Source: Paenibacillus dauci (GTDB lineage Bacteria; Bacillota; Bacilli; Paenibacillales; Paenibacillaceae). From it: DNA of 64,000 bases. The translations under genes and the position numbers were made by a program. Under the pieces are notes generated by a model. It saw nothing but the letters and a program-made list of their open reading frames with translations, did no database searches and was not told the origin of the DNA. This document shows, piece by piece, positions 34,828-44,365 of the stretch. The stretch covers positions 1,426,001-1,490,000 of the forward strand of contig NZ_LAQQ01000001.1 in NCBI RefSeq assembly GCF_000971985.1. Direction: 5' to 3'. Numbering within the stretch: the stretch's first letter is position 1; every line of letters starts with the position of its first letter.

Positions 34828-34884
34828 ATAAAATCAAAGAACCCGTAAGCGGCTGTTGGACCGCTTCGGGTTCTTTGATTTTAT
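34828..34884. terminator. Bidirectional terminator between SLH and GNAT genes
   Basis: Perfect 18-base arms 34828-34845 and 34867-34884 (core AAAGAACCCG/CGGGTTCTTT) with inner AGCGG/CCGCT. Confidence 0.92.
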
Positions 34885-34925
34885 AGCTGGACTATTATAT
34901 AGCTTCCTTTTGACTATTCAAATAT

Positions 34926-35513
34926 CTACTCCGGCACAGACCTGACCTGTTCCACTTCCTGATGTGGAGACCCGGTATGACTTTCCCACTCTTCACGCAG
35001 AATACCCATCCGAATCGAATCGTAATATACTCCATTGTACAAACGGACTTTGCGCAGACGCGCTTCCATCGTCATCCCCAGCTTGTAACCTACGCCAATC
35101 ATCCGCTCATTGCCTGACCAGGTCGTATAGCCAACCCGCACCAGCGGCATCGTCGTAAACAGATGATTCATCCACATTCGAATTGCACGCGTACCATAGC
35201 CTCCGCTCCAGTAGGAAGGAACGAATATCACAATGCCCATCTCCAGCCACAGTGATGCCTCATGCTCCCAGTAATAACTGATCATTCCTACCAGCTCTCC
35301 ACTGACTTTAATACCCCAACGATCCGGCCTTTGCAGCAGCATCTCTTGCTCTCCCGCACAGAACTGCTCATAAGTAAGTGGAATATGCTCATAATAAGGA
35401 GCATCCCACTTTTTCCATTCGGGTGCTGCTTCCTGATAACCGATTTCCCAGAGGCGATACATATCCTGTTGTTCCATCGGGCGTATGCATACCTCTCCGT
35501 CTCTATACATCAA
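34926..35513 (-). CDS. GNAT acetyltransferase, RimJ/RimL type
   Basis: A 195-residue acetyl-CoA-dependent N-acetyltransferase. The domain runs from VCIRPMEQQDMYRLWEIGY to LGMTMEARLRKVRLYNGVYY, with the CoA-binding turn in VPSYWSGGYGTRAIRMW. Resembles ribosomal-protein or antibiotic acetylases of the RimJ group; substrate unknown. It starts 30 bases after the S9 peptidase stop on the same strand, so the two are likely one transcript. Confidence 0.87.
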   Translation of the reverse strand: MMYRDGEVCIRPMEQQDMYRLWEIGYQEAAPEWKKWDAPYYEHIPLTYEQFCAGEQEMLLQRPDRWGIKVSGELVGMISYYWEHEASLWLEMGIVIFVPSYWSGGYGTRAIRMWMNHLFTTMPLVRVGYTTWSGNERMIGVGYKLGMTMEARLRKVRLYNGVYYDSIRMGILREEWESHTGSPHQEVEQVRSVPE

Positions 35514-35543
35514 TAGCTCATCAGCTCCATTTGCAAATAGATT

Positions 35544-37577
35544 CTATAGATACTGCTCAAACCAGCCCGCAATCTGTTCCAGACGCTGGATTCGCAGCTG
35601 GGGATGTCCATTGCGCGATAGATTATGATCGGCATCCGGGAAGCGCACGAGGCGTGTTACGGCACCGAGCCGCTTGAGTCCGGTAAACCACTGCTCGGCT
35701 TGCTCAATCGGACAACGCAGATCCTGTTCGCCATGCAGAATCAGAATAGGCGTCTTCACATTCTCCACATAAGCCAGCGGCGAATGCTTCCAAAGCGTCT
35801 CCAGCTGCTGCCACGGTGTACCGCCAATCTGATCTTCGGTAAAGTAAAAGCCGATATCGCTCACGCCGTAAAAGGAAATCCAGTTGGAGATCGAGCGCTG
35901 GGTGACAGCAGCCTTGAAGCGGTCGGTATGTCCGACGATCCAGTTGGTCATAAACCCACCATAGCTGCCGCCGGTTACACCGAGCCGGTCTTTGTCGATC
36001 CAGTCATAATGTTCCAGTACATAATCGGTCACTTCCATCAGATCACGATAATCACCACCACCATAGTCACCCCGGCAAGCATTTACAAATTGCTGACCGT
36101 ATCCCTGACTACCACGGGGATTGGTGAATATTACGGCATATCCTTGTGAAGTAAGCAGCTGGAATTCGTGCATAAATGTAAATCCGTACATCATATGCGG
36201 TCCGCCGTGAATCTCCAAAACAGCAGGTGCACGGTTATCGGCGTCATATTCCTGAACCGGAGGCATCAGCCATGCCTGCAGCGGACGACCATCCACGGCC
36301 GTAAGCTCAAGCTCCTGCGGGACACTGAGCCGAAGCCCTGACAACAGTTCGTCATTCCAGTGAGTAAGCTGCTGTTCCTGCAGCTGAGCCGTATCGCGAA
36401 GGAATAGCTCACCCGGCTGCAGACTGTCCGCAGCGACGAACACCACATGTTCATCCGCTGTCAGGGTAAAGGAATGAATATTCCGCTGGCCATCCAGTAT
36501 CACCTGATGTCCCGAACCATCTACCGCCGTTGCAATCAGCTGAACCGCTCCACGTTCGGACAGCAGCGTATAAATCAGCTGGCCATCTGCGCTGAATACC
36601 GGTTCTGCCGTTGACGATATACCGCTATCTCCGACCAGGTAATTGCCAATTAGCATATCGGAATCCTGACACAGACAGGAAATAGTACCATCCGGCAACG
36701 TCAGCTGATACAGCCGGGTCAACGTGGCATTATGATAGGACTGATCACTTGCAATAAAAGCGATCTGTTGACCGTCCGGTGACCATGCCAGCGAGACGAT
36801 TCCATAGTCATTTTGTGTCCAGCGGTGCAATCCCTCTCCCTGAATAGGGAGCGTATACAAATCATTGGTCAGTACAAAATCGGGATCTGCTTCATCTGCA
36901 GATGGAATATGGGCAGTAAAAGCTACCTGGGTGCTATCTGGTGACCAGACATAGCTTTGCACATCATAATCACCTGTTGTCAGCCAGCGTCCAGAATCAT
37001 CTACCAGTGAATGCAGATACAGATGTGTACGACGTCCCTGCCAGAGGCCTCCACCATCGGACTTGTATGTAATTCGGTCGATAACGACTGCCTTTTTACT
37101 GGCAGATGATTTGGAGGATGCCGAGTCAGAGGACTTGTTTTGTTCTACTTTGGTATTTTCTGTTGATAGATGCTCTTCTTTGTTCTCTTCTGCCAGCAAG
37201 AGCAGCCAACTGCCATCGGGTGACCATGCGAATGAAGCAACGCCATGCTTCAAATCCGTCGCTGCATAAGCTTCCCCTCCATCTGCGGGTATCATCCACA
37301 CCTGGGTATGATCATCCTTTTTACGCAGGAAAGCCAACTTGCGACCATCCGGTGACCATGCGGGTGAGTGATCTCTCTCTCCTGATGTAAACCGATAATC
37401 TCCGCTTCCATCCTGCCGGATCATACGCAGATGGGAGTAGTACCCGTCACGTTTGTCATTGACCTGCCGACTTACATAGACGACCCACTCGCCTGACGGA
37501 GAGGCTGCCGGTTGTTCTGTCCATTGAAACTGATATAAATCTTCTGCCTGTACATTTCTTTTGTCGGTCATATCCAT
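35544..37577 (-). CDS. S9-family prolyl-oligopeptidase-like serine peptidase
   Basis: A 677-residue cytosolic peptidase of the acylaminoacyl-peptidase type. The N-terminal half is a beta-propeller with repeated WSPDG blades (AWSPDGRKLAFLRKKDD, FAWSPDGSWLLLLAEE and others). The C-terminal hydrolase has Ser538 in GGSYGG, Asp619 in GEQDLRCP and His651 in DADHNLS. A low-complexity serine/lysine insert (about 138-160) splits one blade. AAGGGAGACA precedes the ATG; Met3 would be at better spacing. No signal peptide. Confidence 0.93.
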   Translation of the reverse strand: MDMTDKRNVQAEDLYQFQWTEQPAASPSGEWVVYVSRQVNDKRDGYYSHLRMIRQDGSGDYRFTSGERDHSPAWSPDGRKLAFLRKKDDHTQVWMIPADGGEAYAATDLKHGVASFAWSPDGSWLLLLAEENKEEHLSTENTKVEQNKSSDSASSKSSASKKAVVIDRITYKSDGGGLWQGRRTHLYLHSLVDDSGRWLTTGDYDVQSYVWSPDSTQVAFTAHIPSADEADPDFVLTNDLYTLPIQGEGLHRWTQNDYGIVSLAWSPDGQQIAFIASDQSYHNATLTRLYQLTLPDGTISCLCQDSDMLIGNYLVGDSGISSTAEPVFSADGQLIYTLLSERGAVQLIATAVDGSGHQVILDGQRNIHSFTLTADEHVVFVAADSLQPGELFLRDTAQLQEQQLTHWNDELLSGLRLSVPQELELTAVDGRPLQAWLMPPVQEYDADNRAPAVLEIHGGPHMMYGFTFMHEFQLLTSQGYAVIFTNPRGSQGYGQQFVNACRGDYGGGDYRDLMEVTDYVLEHYDWIDKDRLGVTGGSYGGFMTNWIVGHTDRFKAAVTQRSISNWISFYGVSDIGFYFTEDQIGGTPWQQLETLWKHSPLAYVENVKTPILILHGEQDLRCPIEQAEQWFTGLKRLGAVTRLVRFPDADHNLSRNGHPQLRIQRLEQIAGWFEQYL

Positions 37578-37899
37578 TGTCTCCCTTCGGGGCGCTTTCT
37601 GGAAATGAATCTGTTAGCATCTTCCAGCCTCACCCTTATATGCATAGTAGCGCAGGGAGACAGGTTCCGCAATGTAACAGACCATGTGAATACATTTGCA
37701 GAGTCTTTTATTTCCGCTAACTGCGTATACATCTGTATTTCAATACAAAAAGCCGGAAGAACCAATCGGCATCAAATACATGGTGCCAACTATTTCTTCC
37801 GGGTGATCTGAAATACTATAGATAGATTACAATAGCTTGAATCGTATTCTGATGGAGAACGTTTGATTACATGCTTAACGAGAACATTAATTTAGCGGT
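37578..37899. other. Intergenic region with the HD-GYP terminator
   Basis: Apart from the hairpin at 37753-37802 nothing is seen. Confidence 0.5.
37753..37802 (-). terminator. Terminator of the HD-GYP gene
   Basis: CCGGAAGAA (37753-37761) pairs with TTCTTCCGG (37794-37802), with inner GGCA/TGCC, and is followed on the minus strand by TTTTTG. Confidence 0.75.
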
Positions 37900-38955
37900 T
37901 TAAATAAATACTTTGCTGATGCGAATCTTGCGTTCTTTGGACAGGTCGATAAACTGCTTGTCTGTCTGAATAAGCGGACGGAACATATCGGTCTGGTTGG
38001 CAAGCACGATCATGCCATTTTCGCCGTTATCCAACTGGACTTTTTTGCCGACCAGGTTGGGAGACATATGATGAATCAATGCCTGTACCGGTTTCTCATG
38101 CAGTTTGGAGAATCCAAGTTCATGGATGTTCTGCAAGATAGTCACCAGTCCTTGCTTGCTGCCATCGCTGCTGGCAGAAGTCATATTCACAAATACATCG
38201 GTTACCGATACAATCCGGGTGTACGCATGAATTCCATTTTTGTAAAGGCGTTGCGGATAACCGGTACCATCGTTACGCTCATGATGCTGAAGCGCGACGA
38301 GTGCGGTAGTTTTGTCGTTCAGGGATTCCATAATCAGGTCGTAACCGTACTGGGTATGCTTTTTCAGCTCTTTGCGTTCCGATTCGTTCATGCTCTCGCG
38401 GTCGGAACGTATAATAGAAGGAAGACGGCTTTTGCCGATATCATGCAGATAGCCGGCGCGGCTGATCCGGTAACATTCTTCTTCAGAGTAACCAAGCCAG
38501 TCAGCAATGTAATAACTGAGCAGACCAACTTTTAGTGAATGGCTGTAGATATGATCATCTTCGGCTTCCAGCATCAAGAGCAGGGAGACAATATCATTTT
38601 GCCCATTCAAATTCAACAGCAGCGGCTCCATCAGATGATCTGCCAGTTCGGCACTGAATTTGCCCTTGGTCAGCGCTTCCAGAAACAGAGACTGGTACGC
38701 CTGCAGAGACTGTTCTACACTTTCCTTGAGACCGGCTGGCAGTCCGATCAGGTCATGCTCTGTATCCCGTTCGGTAAATGCTGCTGTTCCCTGCGAGGAA
38801 GCAACATCCACATAATCGAGCTGATGACGCGTAAGCAGCGTAATATCTTCATCGGTCAGTTGAGTTCCTTGTTTTAAGAGAGGAACTCCCTGACGGTTAA
38901 ATGCATCTGCAAGCAGCGTATCTCCCTGCTTGAGATCAAAAATATGGATTAACAA
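37900..38955 (-). CDS. HD-GYP domain protein, probable cyclic-di-GMP phosphodiesterase
   Basis: A 351-residue cytosolic protein. The HD-GYP domain spans about residues 120-300, with HDIGK at 171-175 and HHERNDGTGYP at 224-234, so the metal ligands and the GYP signature look complete. An N-terminal 110-residue region (LKQGDTLLADAFNRQGVPLL) is the DUF3391-like segment often found in front. No receiver or membrane domain. Expected to hydrolyse c-di-GMP and affect motility or biofilm. Stands alone with its own terminator. Confidence 0.9.
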   Translation of the reverse strand: MLIHIFDLKQGDTLLADAFNRQGVPLLKQGTQLTDEDITLLTRHQLDYVDVASSQGTAAFTERDTEHDLIGLPAGLKESVEQSLQAYQSLFLEALTKGKFSAELADHLMEPLLLNLNGQNDIVSLLLMLEAEDDHIYSHSLKVGLLSYYIADWLGYSEEECYRISRAGYLHDIGKSRLPSIIRSDRESMNESERKELKKHTQYGYDLIMESLNDKTTALVALQHHERNDGTGYPQRLYKNGIHAYTRIVSVTDVFVNMTSASSDGSKQGLVTILQNIHELGFSKLHEKPVQALIHHMSPNLVGKKVQLDNGENGMIVLANQTDMFRPLIQTDKQFIDLSKERKIRISKVFI

Positions 38956-39143
38956 TAGTACCCCTCCGTTTATGTATACCTGCTATTTAGTGTCTAGTCA
39001 GATAGTCTTGCATTATGTAGAGCAGATATCTGTGAAATATAATAGTTATCGGCAGATGCAGCCTTTAATTATATAGCACTTACTGCTTAATAATTCGGTA
39101 GCTATCTGCACATTTATGTAAGTTCCCCGCTCTTTAGAAATAA

Positions 39144-39176
39144 AAAAAGCGAAACGGGGATTCCGCTTCGCTTTTT
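39144..39176 (-). terminator. Terminator of the carboxylesterase gene
   Basis: AAAAAGCGAAACGG pairs with CCGCTTCGCTTTTT (one mismatch), 28 bases past the stop; T run on the minus strand. Confidence 0.85.
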
Positions 39177-39203
39177 CTACTTCATATTTCATATCCTGCA
39201 GGC

Positions 39204-40679
39204 TTAGTCTCCGATCAACTGTACCCGCTTGTCATGATCCGGATCTTCTACCAGATTGATCTGACGGTCAAATATGATCGTAGTGCGATCATGCTTTTTG
39301 TAATCGCCCCATGGAATCTCCATCGTCGCCGGTGTCGTTGTATGGGCAAATGTAATCCATGCTTTTTGCATCTGTACAGCCAGATTGGTAGTCAATTCAT
39401 CCGGCTGTACACCGATATGTCTCAGCAGCGGCAGATTGTTGAATACAAAAGCAATTTCCGCTGCATGAGTAGCCGTTCCAAGCCATGGATGACCAGGCTG
39501 ACTCCAGTCAAATCGGTACATCCACACCGGGCCATGAGCGATCTGTGCCTGCGCATACCGAACCGCAGAACGCCAGAAGAACAGATCCGTCATAATCTGC
39601 GCCTGTCCTTGCACTGTCATCGGATACTGGTCAACCAGATGATCTCCATTGAGTCCGGTCATCATTTCCAGTGCGCTGCTGACCTGCTCGCGTGGCAGGA
39701 TTTGCGAAGATTGATTGATAAATAATGAACCTTCATCCTGATTGGTACCGATAATGAGTGCAATGTCCTTAGCTGCACCATTCTCGATCGCGACCACCGG
39801 CTCTACCGGCAGTGTCTGCGGATGGATCACTGGCTGGAACAGCAGGGATAGAATATTTTCCTGTCCGGACTGCCGCAGCCGCTCTGCTGCCTGCAGCAAT
39901 TCTGCTGTAGATGCCGAATGCAGAACCGACAGATCATCCGGACTTGCTCCCAGTTCCCGCAGATAACCGTCCGCGATTCGCTTGGCCGCTTCCGGTGGCA
40001 GAACCTGTGATGCGCCGCTCTGCATAATGGCTGCGCGGAACAATCCTTTGGCTGACGGCATCGCCAGCAGAGCACCTATGCTCATCGCCCCTGCGGATTC
40101 GCCAAATATGGTAACCTTCTCGGGATCTCCGCCAAAAGCTGCAATATTGCTGCGTACCCATTCCAGTGCTGCGATCTGATCGAGCAGTCCAAGATTGGCT
40201 GCATATGCATTGCCATACGAAGACAGATCCAAGAAGCCGAGTGGTCCAAGACGATAATTAATCGTTACCACGATCATATCTCCATTTACTGCAAGCGAAG
40301 TCCCATCGTAGATCGGCAGGCTGCCTGCTCCCGTCACGAAGGCTCCTCCATGAATCCATACCATGACCGGGCGCTTCTCTGTGGATTTGTCGGATGCCCA
40401 TATATTCAGATACAGACAATCTTCTGACTGTACCGGACGCGCATTGGATGGTCCAAACATGCTATTGTCCAGTTCATTACCGGGCTGCGGACAGACGGGA
40501 CCGAACCGGGTCGCTTCCCGTACACCTTCCCATGGTTGCGGCGGACGAGGCATATGAAACCGCAGATCTCCAACCGGAGGTTCGGCATATGGAATCCCTC
40601 TCCATATCACTGCACCATTCTCCCGTACACCCTGTACTTCTCCATATTGAGTACGAATTTGAGTCGTTTCCATTGCCAA
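39204..40679 (-). CDS. pnbA: Type-B carboxylesterase, para-nitrobenzyl esterase-like
   Basis: A 491-residue alpha/beta hydrolase close to B. subtilis PnbA in length and motifs. SEDCLYLNIW and VMVWIHGGAFVTGAG (oxyanion hole) precede the nucleophile elbow FGESAGAMS (Ser195); Glu is in NQDEGSLF and His in THAAEIAFVF. No signal peptide, so intracellular. Natural substrate unknown; the family cleaves varied carboxylic esters. Single gene. Confidence 0.93.
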   Translation of the reverse strand: MAMETTQIRTQYGEVQGVRENGAVIWRGIPYAEPPVGDLRFHMPRPPQPWEGVREATRFGPVCPQPGNELDNSMFGPSNARPVQSEDCLYLNIWASDKSTEKRPVMVWIHGGAFVTGAGSLPIYDGTSLAVNGDMIVVTINYRLGPLGFLDLSSYGNAYAANLGLLDQIAALEWVRSNIAAFGGDPEKVTIFGESAGAMSIGALLAMPSAKGLFRAAIMQSGASQVLPPEAAKRIADGYLRELGASPDDLSVLHSASTAELLQAAERLRQSGQENILSLLFQPVIHPQTLPVEPVVAIENGAAKDIALIIGTNQDEGSLFINQSSQILPREQVSSALEMMTGLNGDHLVDQYPMTVQGQAQIMTDLFFWRSAVRYAQAQIAHGPVWMYRFDWSQPGHPWLGTATHAAEIAFVFNNLPLLRHIGVQPDELTTNLAVQMQKAWITFAHTTTPATMEIPWGDYKKHDRTTIIFDRQINLVEDPDHDKRVQLIGD

Positions 40680-40968
40680 TCGCCATCCTTCCGTCTGCTA
40701 TGATTGGTACAGTATCATCTGATTCCTGCACGAATACTCGTATCTGTACCCTGTTTGCTATCATACAATCGTTAAGTATACTAAATACCCCACTATCTTC
40801 ATTAAACAGAACCAGCCATTCTGCCACAATATTCAGCAAAACGAACAGCCAGACCGAATAAGCTTCCCGGATCAATCTATTGTCTTCCTGGAAAGACTTT
40901 CCCTTTCTGCAAATACGGAATTGACATGATATACTCAAAATATACAGTTCTTTCAAAGGAGGTCAACA

Positions 40969-41553
40969 ATGATGATAATAAGAAAAGCACGACCGGAGGA
41001 TGCATCCGCTGTAATCCCCCTGATCTATGATGCCATTGGTGATATTGCCTATGTACTGACAGGCACCGAACAGATCGACCAGGCTATGAAAGTAATGGAG
41101 CAGCTTTTTCGCAGTCCAGGAAATCGGCTTAGTTACGAGAATGTAATGGTGACCGAGCAAGAAGGACAGGTAGCAGGCTTCGCACTTTCTTATCACGGCA
41201 AAGATATTGATCAGCTGGATGCACCTATTATCGAGCGACTGCAGCAGCTGGGACAGCCGACTGATGATGTGATTCCGGAAGCACATCCAGATGAGTACTA
41301 TCTGGATTCGATAGCGGTTCATCCTTCTTTTCAGGGTCAGGGAATAGGGTCACAGCTGATTGCCAGCTTTGAGCAGCTGGCCGCAGAGCAGGAATACCCC
41401 CGTCTATTGTTAATCGTCGATGTAGATAATAGCAAAGCCAGAGCACTGTATGAACGGCTCGGGTATGCCGAAGATGGAATGATTCACATTCGCGGCCATG
41501 CCTATCACCGGATGATCAAGCAGCTGCCCATTATCTCCCCTTCGAACAAGTAG
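40969..41553 (+). CDS. GNAT acetyltransferase
   Basis: A 194-residue GNAT protein. RKARPEDASAVIPLIYDAIG opens the domain, DSIAVHPSFQGQGIGSQLIA is the acetyl-CoA loop, and VDNSKARALYERLGYAEDG closes it. CAAAGGAGGTCAACA precedes the ATG. An extended -10 TGATATACT is upstream, with no good -35. Substrate unknown. Ends with its own terminator; divergent from pnbA. Confidence 0.88.
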   Translation: MMIIRKARPEDASAVIPLIYDAIGDIAYVLTGTEQIDQAMKVMEQLFRSPGNRLSYENVMVTEQEGQVAGFALSYHGKDIDQLDAPIIERLQQLGQPTDDVIPEAHPDEYYLDSIAVHPSFQGQGIGSQLIASFEQLAAEQEYPRLLLIVDVDNSKARALYERLGYAEDGMIHIRGHAYHRMIKQLPIISPSNK

Positions 41554-41632
41554 ATTGACTGTAAGACGCTACTAGTTATCTGTACGACCACATGTACTAC
41601 TTTTGTAATTTGATTATATAGCCTGTAGGACC

Positions 41633-41657
41633 AACCGGACGCTTAGTGTGTCCGGTT
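41633..41657 (+). terminator. Terminator of the GNAT gene
   Basis: AACCGGAC (41633-41640) and GTCCGGTT (41650-41657) followed by GTTTGCTGTTT. Confidence 0.7.
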
Positions 41658-41667
41658 GTTTGCTGTT

Positions 41668-41700
41668 TAATGAAGGTTGGTTACGTTTAACCATTCATTA
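41668..41700. promoter_or_regulatory. Palindrome upstream of the GH13 gene, possible operator
   Basis: TAATGAA (41668-41674) and TTCATTA (41694-41700) enclose GGTTA/TAACC (41679-41683, 41688-41692). This lies 77 bases ahead of the start and could bind a LacI-type sugar repressor. It does not fit the cre consensus. Confidence 0.4.
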
Positions 41701-41776
41701 GGAAGAATATAGAAATCCTATCTTTATTTTCATATCTTGTTTATCGTTTTATATTACTTTAACGGAGGGCTGACAC

Positions 41777-43492
41777 ATGAATGCACCATCCTGGAAAGAA
41801 TCCGTCATTTATCAGATTTATCCACAAAGCTTTAAGGATAGTAATGGCGATGGCTGGGGAGACCTGCAGGGTATTATCTCCAAAATCGATTATCTCGTTA
41901 AGCTGGGCGTCGATATTGTCTGGCTTGGGCCAATCTGTGAATCACCCATGGTAGATAACGGTTATGATATTAGCGATTATCAACAGATTCACCCCCGTTA
42001 TGGCACAATGGAAGACTTTGAACAGCTACTGTCCAAACTTCATGAGAACGGTATCAAACTAATTATGGATCTGGTGATCAACCATACGTCGGACGAGCAT
42101 CCATGGTTCCAGCAGGCCCAAAGTTCCAAGGACAGCCCTTACCGGGATTATTACATATGGAAGGAACCGGGAAGTGATGGACAGGAGCCTAACAACTGGA
42201 TGTCTTTCCTGAATGAACCGGCCTGGACTCGTGATGAACAGAGCGGTGAATATTATCTGCATCTGTTCGACCGCAAGCAGCCCGATCTGAATTGGGAAAA
42301 TGAAAATATGCGTCAGGAGCTATACACCATGATCCGTTGGTGGCTGGACAAAGGCATTGATGGATTCCGTCTGGATGCGATTAATATGATCTCCAAAGAT
42401 CCGGAACTGCCGGATGCTCCAGCAGATGCACCTCATCCACCCGGACAGGAGTTTTACAAAAATGGACCGCGGATTCATGAGTTTCTGCAGGAAATGTATG
42501 AGCAGACCTTCTCCCGGTATCCTGAAGTCATCACGCTTGGAGAAGCACCTTCGGTAACGATGGAGGAAGTCGTACGCTATACCGCTCCCGAACGACAAGA
42601 AATGAATATGGTACTCGCCATGGATCTGATCCGGATCGGCAAAGATCCCAAAAACCCATGGGGATCACGGGAATGGTCTATTCGCGAGTTAAAAGAATCG
42701 GTGAGTAACTGGTATTCGGGTGTATTTGGCCAGGGAGGTTATGCTCTCTATCTCAGCACGCATGATCATCCACGCATTATACCGGATCTGATTGGCACTG
42801 GTGAATATGAAGTGACTGCAGCCAAGCTGATTGCGACTTTTCTCCATACGATTCCGGGTACACCGCTTATCTATCAGGGAGAAGAACTTGGTCTGGGCAA
42901 TACCAACTATGACCGGATTGAAGACTACCGGGATGCCGGCACTTTGGCTTATTATCAGCAGGCGCTGCAGGATGGCCTCTCTCCTGAACAGGCACTTGCC
43001 AATATCCAGCGTCGCAGCCGTGATGGGGCACGCTCTCCAATCCCGTGGGATGACAGTAATGAATACGCAGGCTTTAGTACAGCAGAGCCGTGGATGAGTC
43101 TGCCTCCTGCGGACCAGATCGAAGGCAAACGTGTTAGCGAGCAGGAAAATCACCCGGATTCGGTATTCTACTATTATCGCCAGCTTATCCAGATGCGCAA
43201 ACAGAATCCGATTATGTCCCATGGCTCGTTTCAACTGCTGCTGCCAGAGCACGAAGAGATCTTTGCCTTTATCAGAGAATGGGAAGATGAGAAGTGGCTG
43301 GTCGTTCTGAATTTTGCTGATCGTGAAGTAGACATTGACTGGAGCGGCGAAGGTGTGGAATGGGCAGACCATATGATCAAGCTGCATGGTAACTATACCA
43401 AGTTCTCGCGTCCGGTCGTCCGGGAAGATGAACATACGATTGAAGAACTGAAGCATCTGCGTCCGTACGAAGCATTAATTTACCGTATGTAA
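41777..43492 (+). CDS. GH13 alpha-glucosidase, oligo-1,6-glucosidase type
   Basis: A 571-residue cytosolic enzyme releasing glucose from short alpha-glucans. The GH13 regions are complete: IMDLVINHTSDEHPWF, GFRLDAINM (nucleophile Asp200), ITLGEAPSV (acid/base Glu256) and STHDHPRI (Asp330). DLVINHTSDEHPWF and the C-terminal beta domain place it with subfamily 31. The usual NHD before the third acid is THD here and PRVVSR is PRIIPD, so specificity may differ from MalL. AACGGAGGGCTGACAC precedes the ATG. Single gene. Confidence 0.92.
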   Translation: MNAPSWKESVIYQIYPQSFKDSNGDGWGDLQGIISKIDYLVKLGVDIVWLGPICESPMVDNGYDISDYQQIHPRYGTMEDFEQLLSKLHENGIKLIMDLVINHTSDEHPWFQQAQSSKDSPYRDYYIWKEPGSDGQEPNNWMSFLNEPAWTRDEQSGEYYLHLFDRKQPDLNWENENMRQELYTMIRWWLDKGIDGFRLDAINMISKDPELPDAPADAPHPPGQEFYKNGPRIHEFLQEMYEQTFSRYPEVITLGEAPSVTMEEVVRYTAPERQEMNMVLAMDLIRIGKDPKNPWGSREWSIRELKESVSNWYSGVFGQGGYALYLSTHDHPRIIPDLIGTGEYEVTAAKLIATFLHTIPGTPLIYQGEELGLGNTNYDRIEDYRDAGTLAYYQQALQDGLSPEQALANIQRRSRDGARSPIPWDDSNEYAGFSTAEPWMSLPPADQIEGKRVSEQENHPDSVFYYYRQLIQMRKQNPIMSHGSFQLLLPEHEEIFAFIREWEDEKWLVVLNFADREVDIDWSGEGVEWADHMIKLHGNYTKFSRPVVREDEHTIEELKHLRPYEALIYRM

Positions 43493-43514
43493 TACGCTCA
43501 ATTATGAATAATTC

Positions 43515-43572
43515 AAAAAGCCCTGCAGTATATGCCCTGTATGGATACAGTGGCATGCTAGCAGAGCTTTTT
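43515..43572 (+). terminator. Terminator of the GH13 gene
   Basis: AAAAAGCCCTGC pairs with GCAGAGCTTTTT, with an inner GCC/GGC region, 22 bases past the stop. Confidence 0.75.
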
Positions 43573-43688
43573 GGATGTTATTCAGCGGTCATGGTGCTGT
43601 CAGCAGCTGGTGTATGTACGGTCTTGGTCACATCGATAGCCGTTCTATTTCAATACATAAGATAATTGTATTGCCAGTTTAGACCTGA

Positions 43689-44159
43689 TTATAACGTCTT
43701 CGACATCTGATAGTCGGTGATCACATATCCGGCCTTTTGATAGACATGCAAAGCGCGCTGGTTATGACCGAACACATGCAGTCCAATACGGATAGCCCCC
43801 TGCTGAATTGCCAGTTCATCCAGCGCCTTCATGGTTTCCTGTCCGTACCCTTTGTTCTGATAACCATCGTAGATCAGGATATCATACAGGAAAGCATATT
43901 TTCCTTTTGGCGTATCCGTGATATTCATCCAGACATGTCCTACAGCTTGCTGCTTCTCTGTCTCGAATATACTGTAAATAAAAGCCCCTTCTGTATCCGC
44001 TCCATTCGGCAGATATTTATGAAAGGATTCGGCAGCCCGATCCATGGCTTCCTCTTCGCTCCATTCTCCGGCCGCCACTTTCTCGGCAGCATAATCTGTC
44101 GTCGACAGTTGATAAAACTCCGCATACTGCTTGCTGTCCATTGGGATCAATTCAATCAT
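43689..44159 (-). CDS. GNAT acetyltransferase
   Basis: A 156-residue GNAT domain protein: IELIPMDSKQYAEFY opens it, LYDILIYDGYQNKGYGQETM is the acetyl-CoA loop, and FGHNQRALHVYQKAGYVITD the end. The N-terminal half has an acidic helix (GEWSEEEAMDRAAESFHKYL) typical of a YjbC-like subgroup. Single gene; substrate unknown. Confidence 0.88.
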   Translation of the reverse strand: MIELIPMDSKQYAEFYQLSTTDYAAEKVAAGEWSEEEAMDRAAESFHKYLPNGADTEGAFIYSIFETEKQQAVGHVWMNITDTPKGKYAFLYDILIYDGYQNKGYGQETMKALDELAIQQGAIRIGLHVFGHNQRALHVYQKAGYVITDYQMSKTL

Positions 44160-44314
44160 CTTCTAATCTCCTCTCGCTGTATTGGGATGGCTGAATCTTA
44201 CTGTTTGATCAGGTTCTCTTCTATTTTACCCTCTTCGTTGATTGACGTCGAATAATCCACTGGATCGTATCTTTCTTCATTTATTCGGCACCAATTTCAC
44301 CCAATACATATAAC

Positions 44315-44355
44315 CCGGCCGCCGGATCTTCGTGTGCCAGATCCGGCGGCCGGGC
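44315..44355 (-). terminator. Very stable GC-rich hairpin after gntK
   Basis: CCCGGCCGCCGGATC (44315-44329) and GATCCGGCGGCCGGG (44341-44355) are perfect 15-base arms, ten bases past the gntK stop. It lacks a clear T run, and may act more as an mRNA 3'-end stabiliser. Confidence 0.7.
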
Positions 44356-44365
44356 TGCAAATACA

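Noticed and set aside
41678-41693. TGGTTACGTTTAACCA as a cre site
   Set aside because: CG is central, but the A at position 5 and the last two bases do not fit; kept only as a palindrome.
42689-43456. A 255-codon minus-strand frame opposite the GH13 gene
   Set aside because: Antisense to a clear glucosidase; no motif found.
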